Shown: one piece after another, positions 42,529-50,069 of the stretch
How the letters are laid out: the number at the start of each line of letters is the position of its first letter
How positions within the stretch are numbered: position 1 is the first letter of the stretch
NCBI GenBank assembly: GCA_910577175.1
Contig: CAJTLU010000009.1
Coordinates: 99,429-163,428, forward strand
Source of the DNA: an uncultured Lachnospiraceae bacterium
Lineage (GTDB): Bacteria; Bacillota; Clostridia; Lachnospirales; Lachnospiraceae
Length of the DNA: 64,000 nt
Direction of reading: 5' to 3'
The notes under the pieces: generated by a model
The model's database searches: none
Seen by the model: only the letters and a program-made list of their open reading frames with translations
What the model was told of the DNA's origin: nothing
Position numbers and translations under genes: made by a program

Positions 42529-43962
42529 ATGAGTAGTACAGCAAAATTGTCGGCAAGAGACCGCATTGCGGGCTTGCTTGATGAGAGCAGCTTTGTTGAA
42601 ATCGGTGCTCTTGTAACAAAGAGAAATACGGATTTCAATCTGGCGCAGACAGAAGCTCCGTCCGATGGTGTAATTACCGGGTACGGTCTGATTGACGGAA
42701 GCCTTGTTTATGTTTACAGTCAGGATGCGGAAGTGCTGAACGGCACCATGGGTGAAATGCATGCAAACAAGATTGTAAATATATATGACCTGGCGTTAAA
42801 AGTCGGAGCTCCGGTCATCGGACTTGTGGATTGTGCAGGAATGCGTCTGCAGGAAGCAACTGATGCACTGGCAGGTTTTGGAAAGGTTTACTTAAAGCAG
42901 AGTATGGCGTCCGGCGTAGTTCCGCAGATTACGGCTGTATTCGGCACTTGTGGCGGCGGCTGTGCAGTTTCCGCGGCGATGAGCGACTTTACGTTTATGC
43001 CGGAAGAGGGGGCAAGACTGTTTGTCAATTCCCCGAATGCCGTAGAGGGCAATTTTACCGGTAAGTGCGATACGTCCGCAGCGAAGTTCCAGGCAGCCGC
43101 AGGCACGGTAGACGTAGTAAAGGAAGATGAGGCACAGGTGCTTGCGTCCATCCGCACCCTGGTATCCTTTCTGCCAAGCAATAACGAGACAGATTGCGTA
43201 ACCGACTGTACGGATAACCTGAACAGGGCAACGGCAGCATTTGCCGAGGAAATCTGCGACCCGGCTGTTGCGTTGGCTGACATTGCCGATGATAATAATT
43301 TCTTTGAGCTTAAGGCGGAATACGCAAAGGAAATGGTAACAGGCTTTCTTCGTCTGAACGGTACTACGGTAGGCGCAGTAGCAAACCGCAGCGCGGTATT
43401 GGACGAAAACGGCAAGAAGACAGCTTCGTTTGATACGGCTCTTACCGCAGACGGATGTAAGAAGGCGGCGTCCTTTGTATCGTTCTGTGATGCGTTCGAA
43501 ATTCCGGTAGTGACGTTTACGAATGTAACCGGTTATGCAGCGGCGATGCAGGAGGAAAAGACCGTGGCAGCAGCAGCGGCAGGACTTACCAATGCGTTTG
43601 CATCTGCAACGGTGCCGAAGGTAAACCTGATTTGCGGGGCTGCAATGGGAAGCGCTTATATTACAATGAACTCCAAGCATATCGGTGCAGACCTTGTATT
43701 TGCGCTTGAGGATGCAAAAATCGGTATGATGGACGCTTCTTTGGCAGCGCAGATTATGTATGCAGGAGAGAGTGAAGCAGTCAGAAAGGAAAAGTCGGCA
43801 GAGTATGAGAGCCTTCAGGGCAGCGCAGTTTCTGCAGCAAAGCGCGGCTATGTGGACAGCATCATTTCTGCAGATGCAGTAAGACAGCAGCTGGTATATG
43901 CATTTGAAATGCTTTATACAAAGAGAGAGGCACGTCCGTCGAAAAAGCACGGGACTGTTTAG
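42529..43962 (+). CDS. Carboxyltransferase subunit (MmdA/AccD-like) of a Na+ decarboxylase
   Basis: A 477-residue crotonase-fold carboxyltransferase of the biotin-dependent type. It opens with LSARDRIAGLLDESSFVEIG, then DGVITGYGLIDGSLVYVYSQD, the N-terminal oxyanion region GTCGGGCAVSAAMSDF (about 140) and C-terminal ICGAAMGSAYITMNSKHIGAD (about 366). Shorter than typical MmdA (about 510). It begins an operon with gamma, biotin, beta and alpha-type subunits. The acyl-CoA substrate (methylmalonyl, malonyl or other) is not determined. Confidence 0.85.
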   Translation: MSSTAKLSARDRIAGLLDESSFVEIGALVTKRNTDFNLAQTEAPSDGVITGYGLIDGSLVYVYSQDAEVLNGTMGEMHANKIVNIYDLALKVGAPVIGLVDCAGMRLQEATDALAGFGKVYLKQSMASGVVPQITAVFGTCGGGCAVSAAMSDFTFMPEEGARLFVNSPNAVEGNFTGKCDTSAAKFQAAAGTVDVVKEDEAQVLASIRTLVSFLPSNNETDCVTDCTDNLNRATAAFAEEICDPAVALADIADDNNFFELKAEYAKEMVTGFLRLNGTTVGAVANRSAVLDENGKKTASFDTALTADGCKKAASFVSFCDAFEIPVVTFTNVTGYAAAMQEEKTVAAAAAGLTNAFASATVPKVNLICGAAMGSAYITMNSKHIGADLVFALEDAKIGMMDASLAAQIMYAGESEAVRKEKSAEYESLQGSAVSAAKRGYVDSIISADAVRQQLVYAFEMLYTKREARPSKKHGTV

Positions 43963-43974
43963 TGAGGTGATGCG

Positions 43975-44385
43975 ATGAAAATGACATCTGTATTTTTAAG
44001 CGGTTACTGGGACGGGGTAAAGGAAGCGTTGCCTGGCGCTCTCGGTAATACCGTAATCGGCATTCTGGTCGTGTTCTCCGCCTTGCTTTTTATCTGTTTC
44101 ATTATCTCGATGCTTAAGTTTATTTCTATCATTGAGGGGAAGCGGGCACCGAAGCAGGAGAAAAAGGAAGAAGCTAAGGCTCTTCCGGGACAGGCAATCG
44201 AGAATACGGTTGCACAGATTGCAGAGGCAGAGGAAGAGCTTTCGGATGACCTTGCTTTAGCAGCGGTCATCACCGCGGCAATCTACGCTTACGAGGAAGC
44301 AAACGGAAATGCGGCGGCAGTAGCAAACGGTCTGGTCGTACGTTCCATCCGCAGGGCAAAGAAAAACGGCTGGCAGAACGCATAA
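43975..44385 (+). CDS. OadG-family gamma subunit
   Basis: A 136-residue membrane subunit with one helix (about residues 24-45) and an acidic/basic cytoplasmic tail, ending in a conserved-looking AAVITAAIYAYEEANGN and SIRRAKKNGWQNA. OadG subunits assemble and stabilise Na+-translocating decarboxylases. It starts 12 bases after the carboxyltransferase gene. Confidence 0.85.
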   Translation: MKMTSVFLSGYWDGVKEALPGALGNTVIGILVVFSALLFICFIISMLKFISIIEGKRAPKQEKKEEAKALPGQAIENTVAQIAEAEEELSDDLALAAVITAAIYAYEEANGNAAAVANGLVVRSIRRAKKNGWQNA

Positions 44386-44411
44386 ATTTTACAATATCCT
44401 GGAGGTTAATT

Positions 44412-44789
44412 ATGAAGAGTTATACGATTACAGTAAATGGAACTGCTTATGATGTAACAGTAGAAGAGGGTACAGGCGCAGCAGCAGCGGCTCCGGTACG
44501 TGCGGCAGCCCCGGCTCCGAAAGCAGCAGCGGCTCCGGCTCCGAAGGCAGCAGCCCCGGCGGCAGGTGCAGCAGGCGCGGTTAAAGTGAATGCGCCGATG
44601 CCGGGTAAGATTCTTGCAATTAAGGCAAATATCGGCGCAGCAGTAAAGAGGGGAGAGGTTCTCCTGATTCTTGAGGCAATGAAGATGGAAAATGAAATCG
44701 TTGCCCCGCAGGACGGTACGGTTGCAAGTATTAATGTTTCAGTAGGTGCGAGTGTTGAATCCGGTGAGGTCATGGTAACGCTGAACTAG
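44412..44789 (+). CDS. Biotin carboxyl carrier protein
   Basis: A 125-residue carrier with an N-terminal recognition segment (about 1-18), an Ala/Pro-rich flexible linker (about 23-55) and a biotinyl domain (about 57-125). The biotinylated lysine is Lys91 in ILEAMKMENEI. It shuttles CO2 between carboxyltransferase and the beta-subunit pump. The linker is encoded by repetitive GCAGCAGCCCCG-type DNA, prone to length change. Confidence 0.93.
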   Translation: MKSYTITVNGTAYDVTVEEGTGAAAAAPVRAAAPAPKAAAAPAPKAAAPAAGAAGAVKVNAPMPGKILAIKANIGAAVKRGEVLLILEAMKMENEIVAPQDGTVASINVSVGASVESGEVMVTLN

Positions 44790-44808
44790 CTTAAGAGGAG
44801 GATATCAC

Positions 44809-46080
44809 ATGGGCAATATTGGTGAAACGCTGATGGGATTGTTAGAGAGCACAGGTTTCTTTAAGTTATACTGGGGAAACTACATTATGATTTTAGTTGC
44901 TCTTTTCTTCCTTTATTTGGCGATTGCAAAGGGATATGAACCGCTTTTACTAGTTCCGATTTCGTTTGGTATGCTGTTGGTGAATCTTTGCCCGGGGATT
45001 ATGGCAGAGCCGGTGACAACATATTATAATGCGTCCGGTGAAGTGGTTTGTTATCTGACAGGACACGAATATACAAATGTAGCAGGCGAGATTTTAACCC
45101 AGCCGATTGCAGAGATTCTGGCAACGGTGGATCCGTCAAGGACGGTTGAGAGCGCGGGGGGTCTGCTGCACTATTTCTTCAAGCTGGATGAGTTGGCAAT
45201 TCTTCCGTGTCTGATTTTCATGGGCGTCGGCGCAACGACTGACTTTGGTCCGCTGATTGCGAATCCGAAGAGCTTTTTGCTTGGTGCGGCAGCCCAGATT
45301 GGTATTTTCGGAGCTTATCTGTTTGCGATTCTTATGGGCTTTAACGGCAAAGGCGCAGCGGCGATTTCCATTATCGGCGGTGCGGATGGTCCGACCTCGA
45401 TTTTCCTTGCCATGAAGCTCGGGCAGACACAGTTAATGGGGCCGATTGCGGTAGCGGCATATTCCTACATGTCGCTTGTTCCGATTATCCAGCCTCCGGT
45501 AATGCGTCTGCTCACAACGGAGAAGGAGCGGAAGATTAAGATGGAGCAGCTCCGTCCGGTATCGAAGTTAGAGAAGATTCTGTTCCCGGTTATTTTAACG
45601 ATTGTAGTAGTATTGCTGCTTCCGGATACTGCAGCCTTAATCGGCAGCTTAATGCTCGGTAACCTGTTCCGTGAATCGGGCGTGGTAAAGCAGCTCCAGG
45701 AGACCGCCTCCAATGCAATGATGTATATCGTTGTAATCTTACTCGGTACTTCCGTAGGTGCAACGACAAGCGCACAGGCATTCCTTCGTCTGGATACGTT
45801 AAAGATTGTCGGTCTCGGTCTTGTAGCCTTTGTTGTCGGAACGGCGGCAGGCGTACTGTTCGGCAAGCTGATGTGTAAGGCAACGAAGGGCAAGGTAAAT
45901 CCGTTGATTGGTTCTGCCGGTGTGTCGGCGGTGCCGATGGCGGCCCGTGTGTCCCAGAAGGTGGGTTCGGAGGCAGACCCGACCAACTTCCTTCTGATGC
46001 ATGCTATGGGACCGAACGTTGCCGGTGTAATCGGTACTGCAGTAGCAGCCGGCGTGTTTATGGCAATTTTCGGTGTATAA
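44809..46080 (+). CDS. oadB: Na+-translocating decarboxylase beta subunit
   Basis: A 423-residue polytopic membrane protein that decarboxylates carboxybiotin and exports Na+. Visible: ILPCLIFMGVGATTDFGPLIANP near 126, the ion-site segment IIGGADGPTSIFLAMKLGQTQLMGPIAVAAYSYMSLVPIIQP near 187, and the C-terminal GSAGVSAVPMAARVSQKVG. About ten membrane segments. Internal order within the operon (gamma, biotin, beta) is typical of Clostridia. Confidence 0.95.
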   Translation: MGNIGETLMGLLESTGFFKLYWGNYIMILVALFFLYLAIAKGYEPLLLVPISFGMLLVNLCPGIMAEPVTTYYNASGEVVCYLTGHEYTNVAGEILTQPIAEILATVDPSRTVESAGGLLHYFFKLDELAILPCLIFMGVGATTDFGPLIANPKSFLLGAAAQIGIFGAYLFAILMGFNGKGAAAISIIGGADGPTSIFLAMKLGQTQLMGPIAVAAYSYMSLVPIIQPPVMRLLTTEKERKIKMEQLRPVSKLEKILFPVILTIVVVLLLPDTAALIGSLMLGNLFRESGVVKQLQETASNAMMYIVVILLGTSVGATTSAQAFLRLDTLKIVGLGLVAFVVGTAAGVLFGKLMCKATKGKVNPLIGSAGVSAVPMAARVSQKVGSEADPTNFLLMHAMGPNVAGVIGTAVAAGVFMAIFGV

Positions 46081-46151
46081 AGAGAATGACAAGAACAGGC
46101 TGCTGCCCGTGCCGTATTCCGGCATGGACGGGAGCGGAATAAAGGAGGTTT

Positions 46152-47549
46152 ATGATGGCAGTAAAGATTACAGAGACCATTTTACGTGACGCACATCAGT
46201 CCCTGATTGCAACGCGTATGACAACGGAGCAGATGCTTCCGATTATTGATAAGATGGATAAGGTAGGCTACCATTCCGTAGAATGCTGGGGCGGCGCTAC
46301 CTTCGACGCTTCCCTTCGTTTCCTGAAGGAAGACCCGTGGGAGCGTTTAAGAAAGCTGCGTGCAGGCTTTAAGAATACAAAGCTGCAGATGTTGTTCCGT
46401 GGACAGAATATCCTGGGATACAATCATTATTCCGATGATGTCGTAGAGTATTTCGTACAGAAGTCCATTGCAAACGGAATCGATATTATCCGTATTTTTG
46501 ACTGCTTTAACGACCTGCGTAATCTTGGAACCGCAGTGAAGGCGGCAAATAAGGAAAAGGGTCATGCACAGATTGCACTTTCCTATACCCTCGGAGATGC
46601 GTATACGCTTGATTATTGGAAAGATACTGCAAGACGTATTGAGGAAATGGGCGCGGATTCCCTGTGTATTAAGGATATGGCAGGACTTTTAGTACCATAC
46701 GAGGCGGACCGTCTGGTTAAGGCACTGAAGGAGGGCACGAAGCTTCCGATTCAGCTGCATACTCATTATACGTCCGGTGTTGCGTCCATGACGTACTTAA
46801 AGGCAGTAGAAGCAGGCTGTGATATCATCGATACCGCAATGTCCCCGTTCTCCATGGGAACCAGCCAGCCGGCAACCGAGGTGATGGTTGAGACCTTTAA
46901 GGGAACCGAATACGATACCGGTCTGGACCAGACGCTTCTTGCGGAAATCGCAGATTACTTCCGCCCGATGCAGGAGGAGGCGTTAAAGAGCGGTCTTCTG
47001 AATCCGAAGGTAATGGGCGTAAATATTAAGACCCTGCTTTATCAGGTGCCGGGCGGTATGCTTTCCAACCTTGTTTCCCAGTTAAAGGAGGCGCATGCGG
47101 AGGATAAGTATTACCAGGTACTGGAGGAAATCCCGAGAGTGCGTAAGGACTTTGGCGAGCCGCCGCTTGTTACCCCGTCTTCCCAGATTGTCGGCACGCA
47201 GGCTGTATTGAACGTGCTGCAGGGCGAGCGCTATAAGATGATAACGAAGGAGTCGAAGAAGGTGCTTGGCGGCGAGTTCGGCCAGACCATCAAGCCGTTC
47301 AATCCGGAGGTACAGAAGAAGGCAATCGGGGCTACCGAGCCGATTACCTGCCGTCCGGCGGATAAGATTGCCCCGCAGCTTGCAAAGTTCGAGGAGGAAA
47401 TCAAGGAATGGAAGCAGCAGGACGAGGATGTTCTTTCCTATGCGCTGTTCCCGCAGGTAGCAATTGAGTTCTTCAAGCACCGTCAGGCACAGCAGACGAA
47501 AGTCGATGTGAATGTCGCAGACACGAAGAACCAGGCATATCCGGTATAA
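46152..47549 (+). CDS. Oxaloacetate decarboxylase alpha / pyruvate carboxylase subunit B
   Basis: A 465-residue HMGL-like (PycB/OadA) carboxyltransferase with ITETILRDAHQSLIATRM at residue 5, LFRGQNILGYNHYSDDVVEYFV near 79, SLCIKDMAGLLVPYEA near 173 and IQLHTHYTSG near 200. The usual C-terminal biotin domain is missing; the carrier is the separate gene at 44412. ATG 46152 or 46155, both behind AAAGGAGG. With the pump it would couple oxaloacetate decarboxylation to Na+ export. Confidence 0.93.
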   Translation: MMAVKITETILRDAHQSLIATRMTTEQMLPIIDKMDKVGYHSVECWGGATFDASLRFLKEDPWERLRKLRAGFKNTKLQMLFRGQNILGYNHYSDDVVEYFVQKSIANGIDIIRIFDCFNDLRNLGTAVKAANKEKGHAQIALSYTLGDAYTLDYWKDTARRIEEMGADSLCIKDMAGLLVPYEADRLVKALKEGTKLPIQLHTHYTSGVASMTYLKAVEAGCDIIDTAMSPFSMGTSQPATEVMVETFKGTEYDTGLDQTLLAEIADYFRPMQEEALKSGLLNPKVMGVNIKTLLYQVPGGMLSNLVSQLKEAHAEDKYYQVLEEIPRVRKDFGEPPLVTPSSQIVGTQAVLNVLQGERYKMITKESKKVLGGEFGQTIKPFNPEVQKKAIGATEPITCRPADKIAPQLAKFEEEIKEWKQQDEDVLSYALFPQVAIEFFKHRQAQQTKVDVNVADTKNQAYPV

Positions 47550-47579
47550 ATGAATGGAATAATTGAATAATTAAGTTTT

Positions 47580-47609
47580 AAGGGGGCTGCCAAAGGGCAG
47601 CCTCCTTTT
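47580..47609 (+). terminator. Terminator of the decarboxylase operon
   Basis: AAGGGGGCTGCC (47580-47591) pairs with GGCAGCCTCCTT (47596-47607) with one wobble, followed by TTTT. It abuts the end of the convergent GNAT gene and may serve both. Confidence 0.85.
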
Positions 47610-48117
47610 ACATCTCATATCGCATGGATTTCATTTTACAGCTTCCGTCTAGTTTTTGAAATTCTCCATATTGCACGAACTTTAAACCGCACTTTTCCAT
47701 AACCCTGCCCGAAGCAAGATTAGGCTCGGCGTGGGATGAGGCAAAATGCGTTGCTCCAAAATTTCTGCGTGCATAGTCTATCATGGCTTTCGTGGCTTCT
47801 GTCGCATAGCCGTTCCCCCAGCAATCATAGCGCAGATTATAGCCAAATCCCCAGAAGCCGGTTTTGCTGTCAGGCCCGATATCCCCGCTGCCGATGAGCT
47901 TTCCGTCTGAAAGCCGTTCAAATCCGAAGAGATAGGTGCCGGAATCCTTTTCAACAGATGCAAGCCATTCCCTGACCTGTGCGATGTCTGTATAGGTTGT
48001 ATAAACCATATAGCGTGCAACCCTTTCATCGCTGACCCATTCGAAAACTGCTCCGGCATCCGCCATCGTCAGGGGGCGGAGCAAAAGACGTTCTGTTCTT
48101 ATTCTTATTGTATGCAT
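47608..48117 (-). CDS. GNAT-family acetyltransferase (RimJ/RimL-like)
   Basis: A 169-residue N-acetyltransferase: TIRIRTERLLLRPLTMADAGAVFEW at the start, DIGPDSKTGFWGFGYNLRYDCWGNGYATEA with the acetyl-CoA loop near 85-110, and HAEPNLASGRVMEKCGLKF near 135. Start 48117 is chosen since GGAGG lies 11 bases upstream; in-frame starts further back lack a site. Substrate unknown, possibly a ribosomal protein or small amine. Confidence 0.88.
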   Translation of the reverse strand: MHTIRIRTERLLLRPLTMADAGAVFEWVSDERVARYMVYTTYTDIAQVREWLASVEKDSGTYLFGFERLSDGKLIGSGDIGPDSKTGFWGFGYNLRYDCWGNGYATEATKAMIDYARRNFGATHFASSHAEPNLASGRVMEKCGLKFVQYGEFQKLDGSCKMKSMRYEM

Positions 48118-48247
48118 GGATATCTGAGCCTCCATATTATTTTTGTTCTGTATTGTCAATATAGAATATCATAACCGCTTTTGTATTGCAATAAAATTTC
48201 CCATTGAGCCCTCCTTGTTACTTTCTGGAATTTGTGGTAAAATGAGT

Positions 48248-48285
48248 ACAAAGAGGCATTGTGCCTGCACAAAATGCCTCTTTGT
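48248..48285. repeat. Perfect 13-bp hairpin between divergent genes
   Basis: ACAAAGAGGCATT (48248-48260) pairs with AATGCCTCTTTGT (48273-48285); the loop itself contains GTGC/GCAC. No T-run on either strand. The 418-base gap 48118-48535 contains this, the 125-bp repeat and no supported gene. Confidence 0.7.
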
Positions 48286-48376
48286 GCGAATACCCTCATC
48301 GAGACGAAGTCGAGATGGTAAAATAATGTGACAAAATAATTTAAAATTAAAAAGAAAGAGCCTGTCATGCTTTTTC

Positions 48377-48502
48377 AGGGAAACGCTGATGAAAGCGTTT
48401 CCCGCGCCGGATTTGCGTTGCGAAGCAACATTCACCCCTGCAAATCCGTGCGCATCCGCCGGAGGCTCTGAGGAAGCGATGATTTAATCAGCGCTTCCTT
48501 AG
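48377..48502 (+). repeat. 125-bp dispersed repeat, copy 2
   Basis: 126 bases matching 31265-31389 closely. Terminal hairpins GGGAAACGC/GCGTTTCCC and AGGAAGCG/CGCTTCCT resemble each other as inverted ends (AACGCTGAT versus AGCGCTGAT read inward), and the central hairpin pairs GCGCCGGATTTGC with GCAAATCCGTGCGC. Confidence 0.85.
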
Positions 48503-48535
48503 AGGAATGGCAGACAGGCTGAGAGAGGATACTGT

Positions 48536-49000
48536 ATGATGGAAGTTATGATAGAAGCCTTGTCCGGCGACAGATTTTCCTTTGCGGTGCCGCAGGGCGA
48601 AGGGTACAGGGATGAAGGAGATTATCATGTAGGGGAAATCTATCAGGGATATTCTTATTGCAAGGAGACAGGCGTGCACGTCGCAGACCTTTACTTCGGG
48701 ATTGCCGCGGAGCTTGACTGTAACGACTCGCCGGAGAATATCCGTAGGGCGTATGAAAAGTATCACGGCGCAGCCACGGAGTTTTCGGTGGCAGAAGCAG
48801 GACATCCGGTGTTTGAACGGCGGGCAGAGTTCCGGAATGCTAAGATGCACCGTATCGTCTATTGGAAGAGAATCGACGAGTTCGAGTTGTTCGCCTGTGA
48901 GCTGCTGTTAAAGGCAGACCTGGCAGAAAAAGAACTGCAAAAGAAGATTTTGGACGATTTCGAGTGTATGGTAAAGAGCTGCAGGGCAGAGCAGCCGTAG
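48536..49000 (+). CDS. Hypothetical protein
   Basis: A 154-residue soluble protein with no motif I can name. It begins MMEVMIEALSGDRFSFAVPQ; two adjacent ATGs (48536, 48539) are possible starts after GAGAGGA. Mixed alpha/beta character with a closing charged helix (LLLKADLAEKELQKKILDDF). It lies between the 125-bp repeat and a SpoU-type methyltransferase gene 22 bases downstream, possibly co-transcribed. Confidence 0.7.
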   Translation: MMEVMIEALSGDRFSFAVPQGEGYRDEGDYHVGEIYQGYSYCKETGVHVADLYFGIAAELDCNDSPENIRRAYEKYHGAATEFSVAEAGHPVFERRAEFRNAKMHRIVYWKRIDEFELFACELLLKADLAEKELQKKILDDFECMVKSCRAEQP

Positions 49001-49022
49001 GAATAAAACGGAGGATTGCAGG

Positions 49023-49757
49023 ATGGAACCAATAAAACCTTATAAAAAGGACGCAGGGTATTCTTATACCCTGGGCGCGTTTCCGACGATTGAACTGCTA
49101 AACTGCCGGCCGTCTTTAGTGAAAGAGGTGTTTGTGCATTCTTCCTTTACTGACCGGGAAGCCGTAGATGTCCTGTGTAAGAAGGCTGGGATTCCGGTGA
49201 CGGTTTCTGATAAGACAATAGCAAGGCTTTCGGATAAGGAAAACTGCTTTGTCGTTGGCGTGTTTGAAAAATATACAGAGAGCCTGAAAGGGGACGTGCC
49301 GCACATTGTGCTGGTGAATCCGGGTAATATGGGGAATCTCGGTACGATTCTCCGGACCGCGGCGGCAATGGGGATTTATGATATTGCCATTATCTCGCCG
49401 GGAGTGGATTCATTTCATCCGAAAGCGGTCCGGGCTTCTATGGGCGCGCTGTTCCGGCTGCGTCACCGGTACTATAGCAGCTTTGAAGACTACCGGAGGG
49501 ACTTCCCGGCGCATGAGATTTTCTGCTTTATGCTGACCGGAGAGCATGAGCTTGCGCTTTCCGATGTGGCAAAGCCGGAGCTTTTTTCGTTGGTATTCGG
49601 CAATGAGGCATCGGGACTTCCGGCAGAGTTTGCATCCTATGGACAGAGTATTCTTATTCCGCAGACAGAGGCAGTAGATTCGTTAAACTTAACAATTGCG
49701 GTCGGAATCGGAAGCTACGTGTTTATGAAGGAAAACCTGAGTTCCCGCAATTTTTAG
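49023..49757 (+). CDS. SpoU/TrmH-family RNA 2'-O-methyltransferase
   Basis: A 244-residue methyltransferase using the trefoil-knot SPOUT fold. Motif 1 VLVNPGNMGNLGTILRTAAAMG near residue 97, motif 2 SLVFGNEASGLPAEF near 187, motif 3 ILIPQTEAVDSLNLTIAVGIG near 208. The N-terminal region is an RNA-binding type domain. The final six residues (LSSRNF) and stop lie inside MITE-like copy B, so the natural C-terminus was probably replaced. rRNA or tRNA target not determined. Confidence 0.9.
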   Translation: MEPIKPYKKDAGYSYTLGAFPTIELLNCRPSLVKEVFVHSSFTDREAVDVLCKKAGIPVTVSDKTIARLSDKENCFVVGVFEKYTESLKGDVPHIVLVNPGNMGNLGTILRTAAAMGIYDIAIISPGVDSFHPKAVRASMGALFRLRHRYYSSFEDYRRDFPAHEIFCFMLTGEHELALSDVAKPELFSLVFGNEASGLPAEFASYGQSILIPQTEAVDSLNLTIAVGIGSYVFMKENLSSRNF

Positions 49758-49988
49758 TAACCTTGGAAGTCCCGGGGAATGCGCACCATCGGAATTTTGC
49801 ATTTGTCCGAAGGACCGCGGCTTTTAGTGTAGCCGGAATCACCTCTTAGAGATGTTTAGGCGCGAGGACGCCACCGAGCGGCTTAACAGCTCTTATGAGG
49901 AAGTCTGGCGGAGCGCCCGCGCATGCAAAATTCCGATGGTGCGTAGTCTCCGGGACATAAGGCAGTATGCAAAATGCGGAAACTCAGG
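49736..49988 (+). mobile_element. MITE-like 253-bp structured element, copy B
   Basis: Inverse copy of 40319-40570. Ends CCTGAGTTCCCGCA and TGCGGAAACTCAGG pair with one mismatch. Inner stems: GTCCCGG/CCGGGAC (49769-49775, 49950-49956) and a perfect 20-bp stem (49782-49801 with 49924-49943). Core hairpins GTCC-GAA-GGAC, GGCG/CGCC, GAGC/GCTC and GCG/CGC are shared. Flanks AAGGAAAA (left) and CAGGAAAG (right) agree at six of eight bases, a possible decayed target duplication. Confidence 0.83.
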
Positions 49989-49999
49989 CAGGAAAGGTC

Positions 50000-50028
50000 T
50001 TGCTTTTTTTGAAGCTCTAAGTTATACT
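50000..50028 (+). promoter_or_regulatory. Promoter of the mannitol dehydrogenase-family gene
   Basis: TTGCTT (50000-50005), 17-base spacer, TATACT (50023-50028), beginning 11 bases past MITE copy B and 42 bases before ATG 50070. Confidence 0.75.
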
Positions 50029-50069
50029 AATGCTTAGGGCTAATAAATTTCCTAATTTATGGAGGAATC

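Noticed and set aside
42892..43950. Long minus-strand reading frame of 352 codons opposite the decarboxylase carboxyltransferase gene
   Set aside because: It is the mirror of a clear coding gene with a biased codon pattern; the translated sequence is Cys/Arg-rich with no family features, and no ribosome site or promoter precedes it.
44447..44773. Minus-strand 108-codon Ala/Gly-rich frame over the biotin carrier gene
   Set aside because: An artefact of the GC-rich Ala/Pro linker codons read backwards; no start signals.
48131..48159. Minus-strand TTGACA upstream of the GNAT gene
   Set aside because: The only -10 at 17 bases is poor and would start transcription downstream of the GGAGG ribosome site.
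49896..49910. GAGGAAGTC followed by TGG in the element core, similar to a bacterial RNase P RNA segment
   Set aside because: RNase P RNA is about 350-400 nt with several other invariant blocks; none are present in this 253-bp element.
49852..50037. 61-codon plus-strand frame inside and beyond MITE-like copy B
   Set aside because: It reads through paired structure, is not kept in copy A, and extends into the next gene's promoter.
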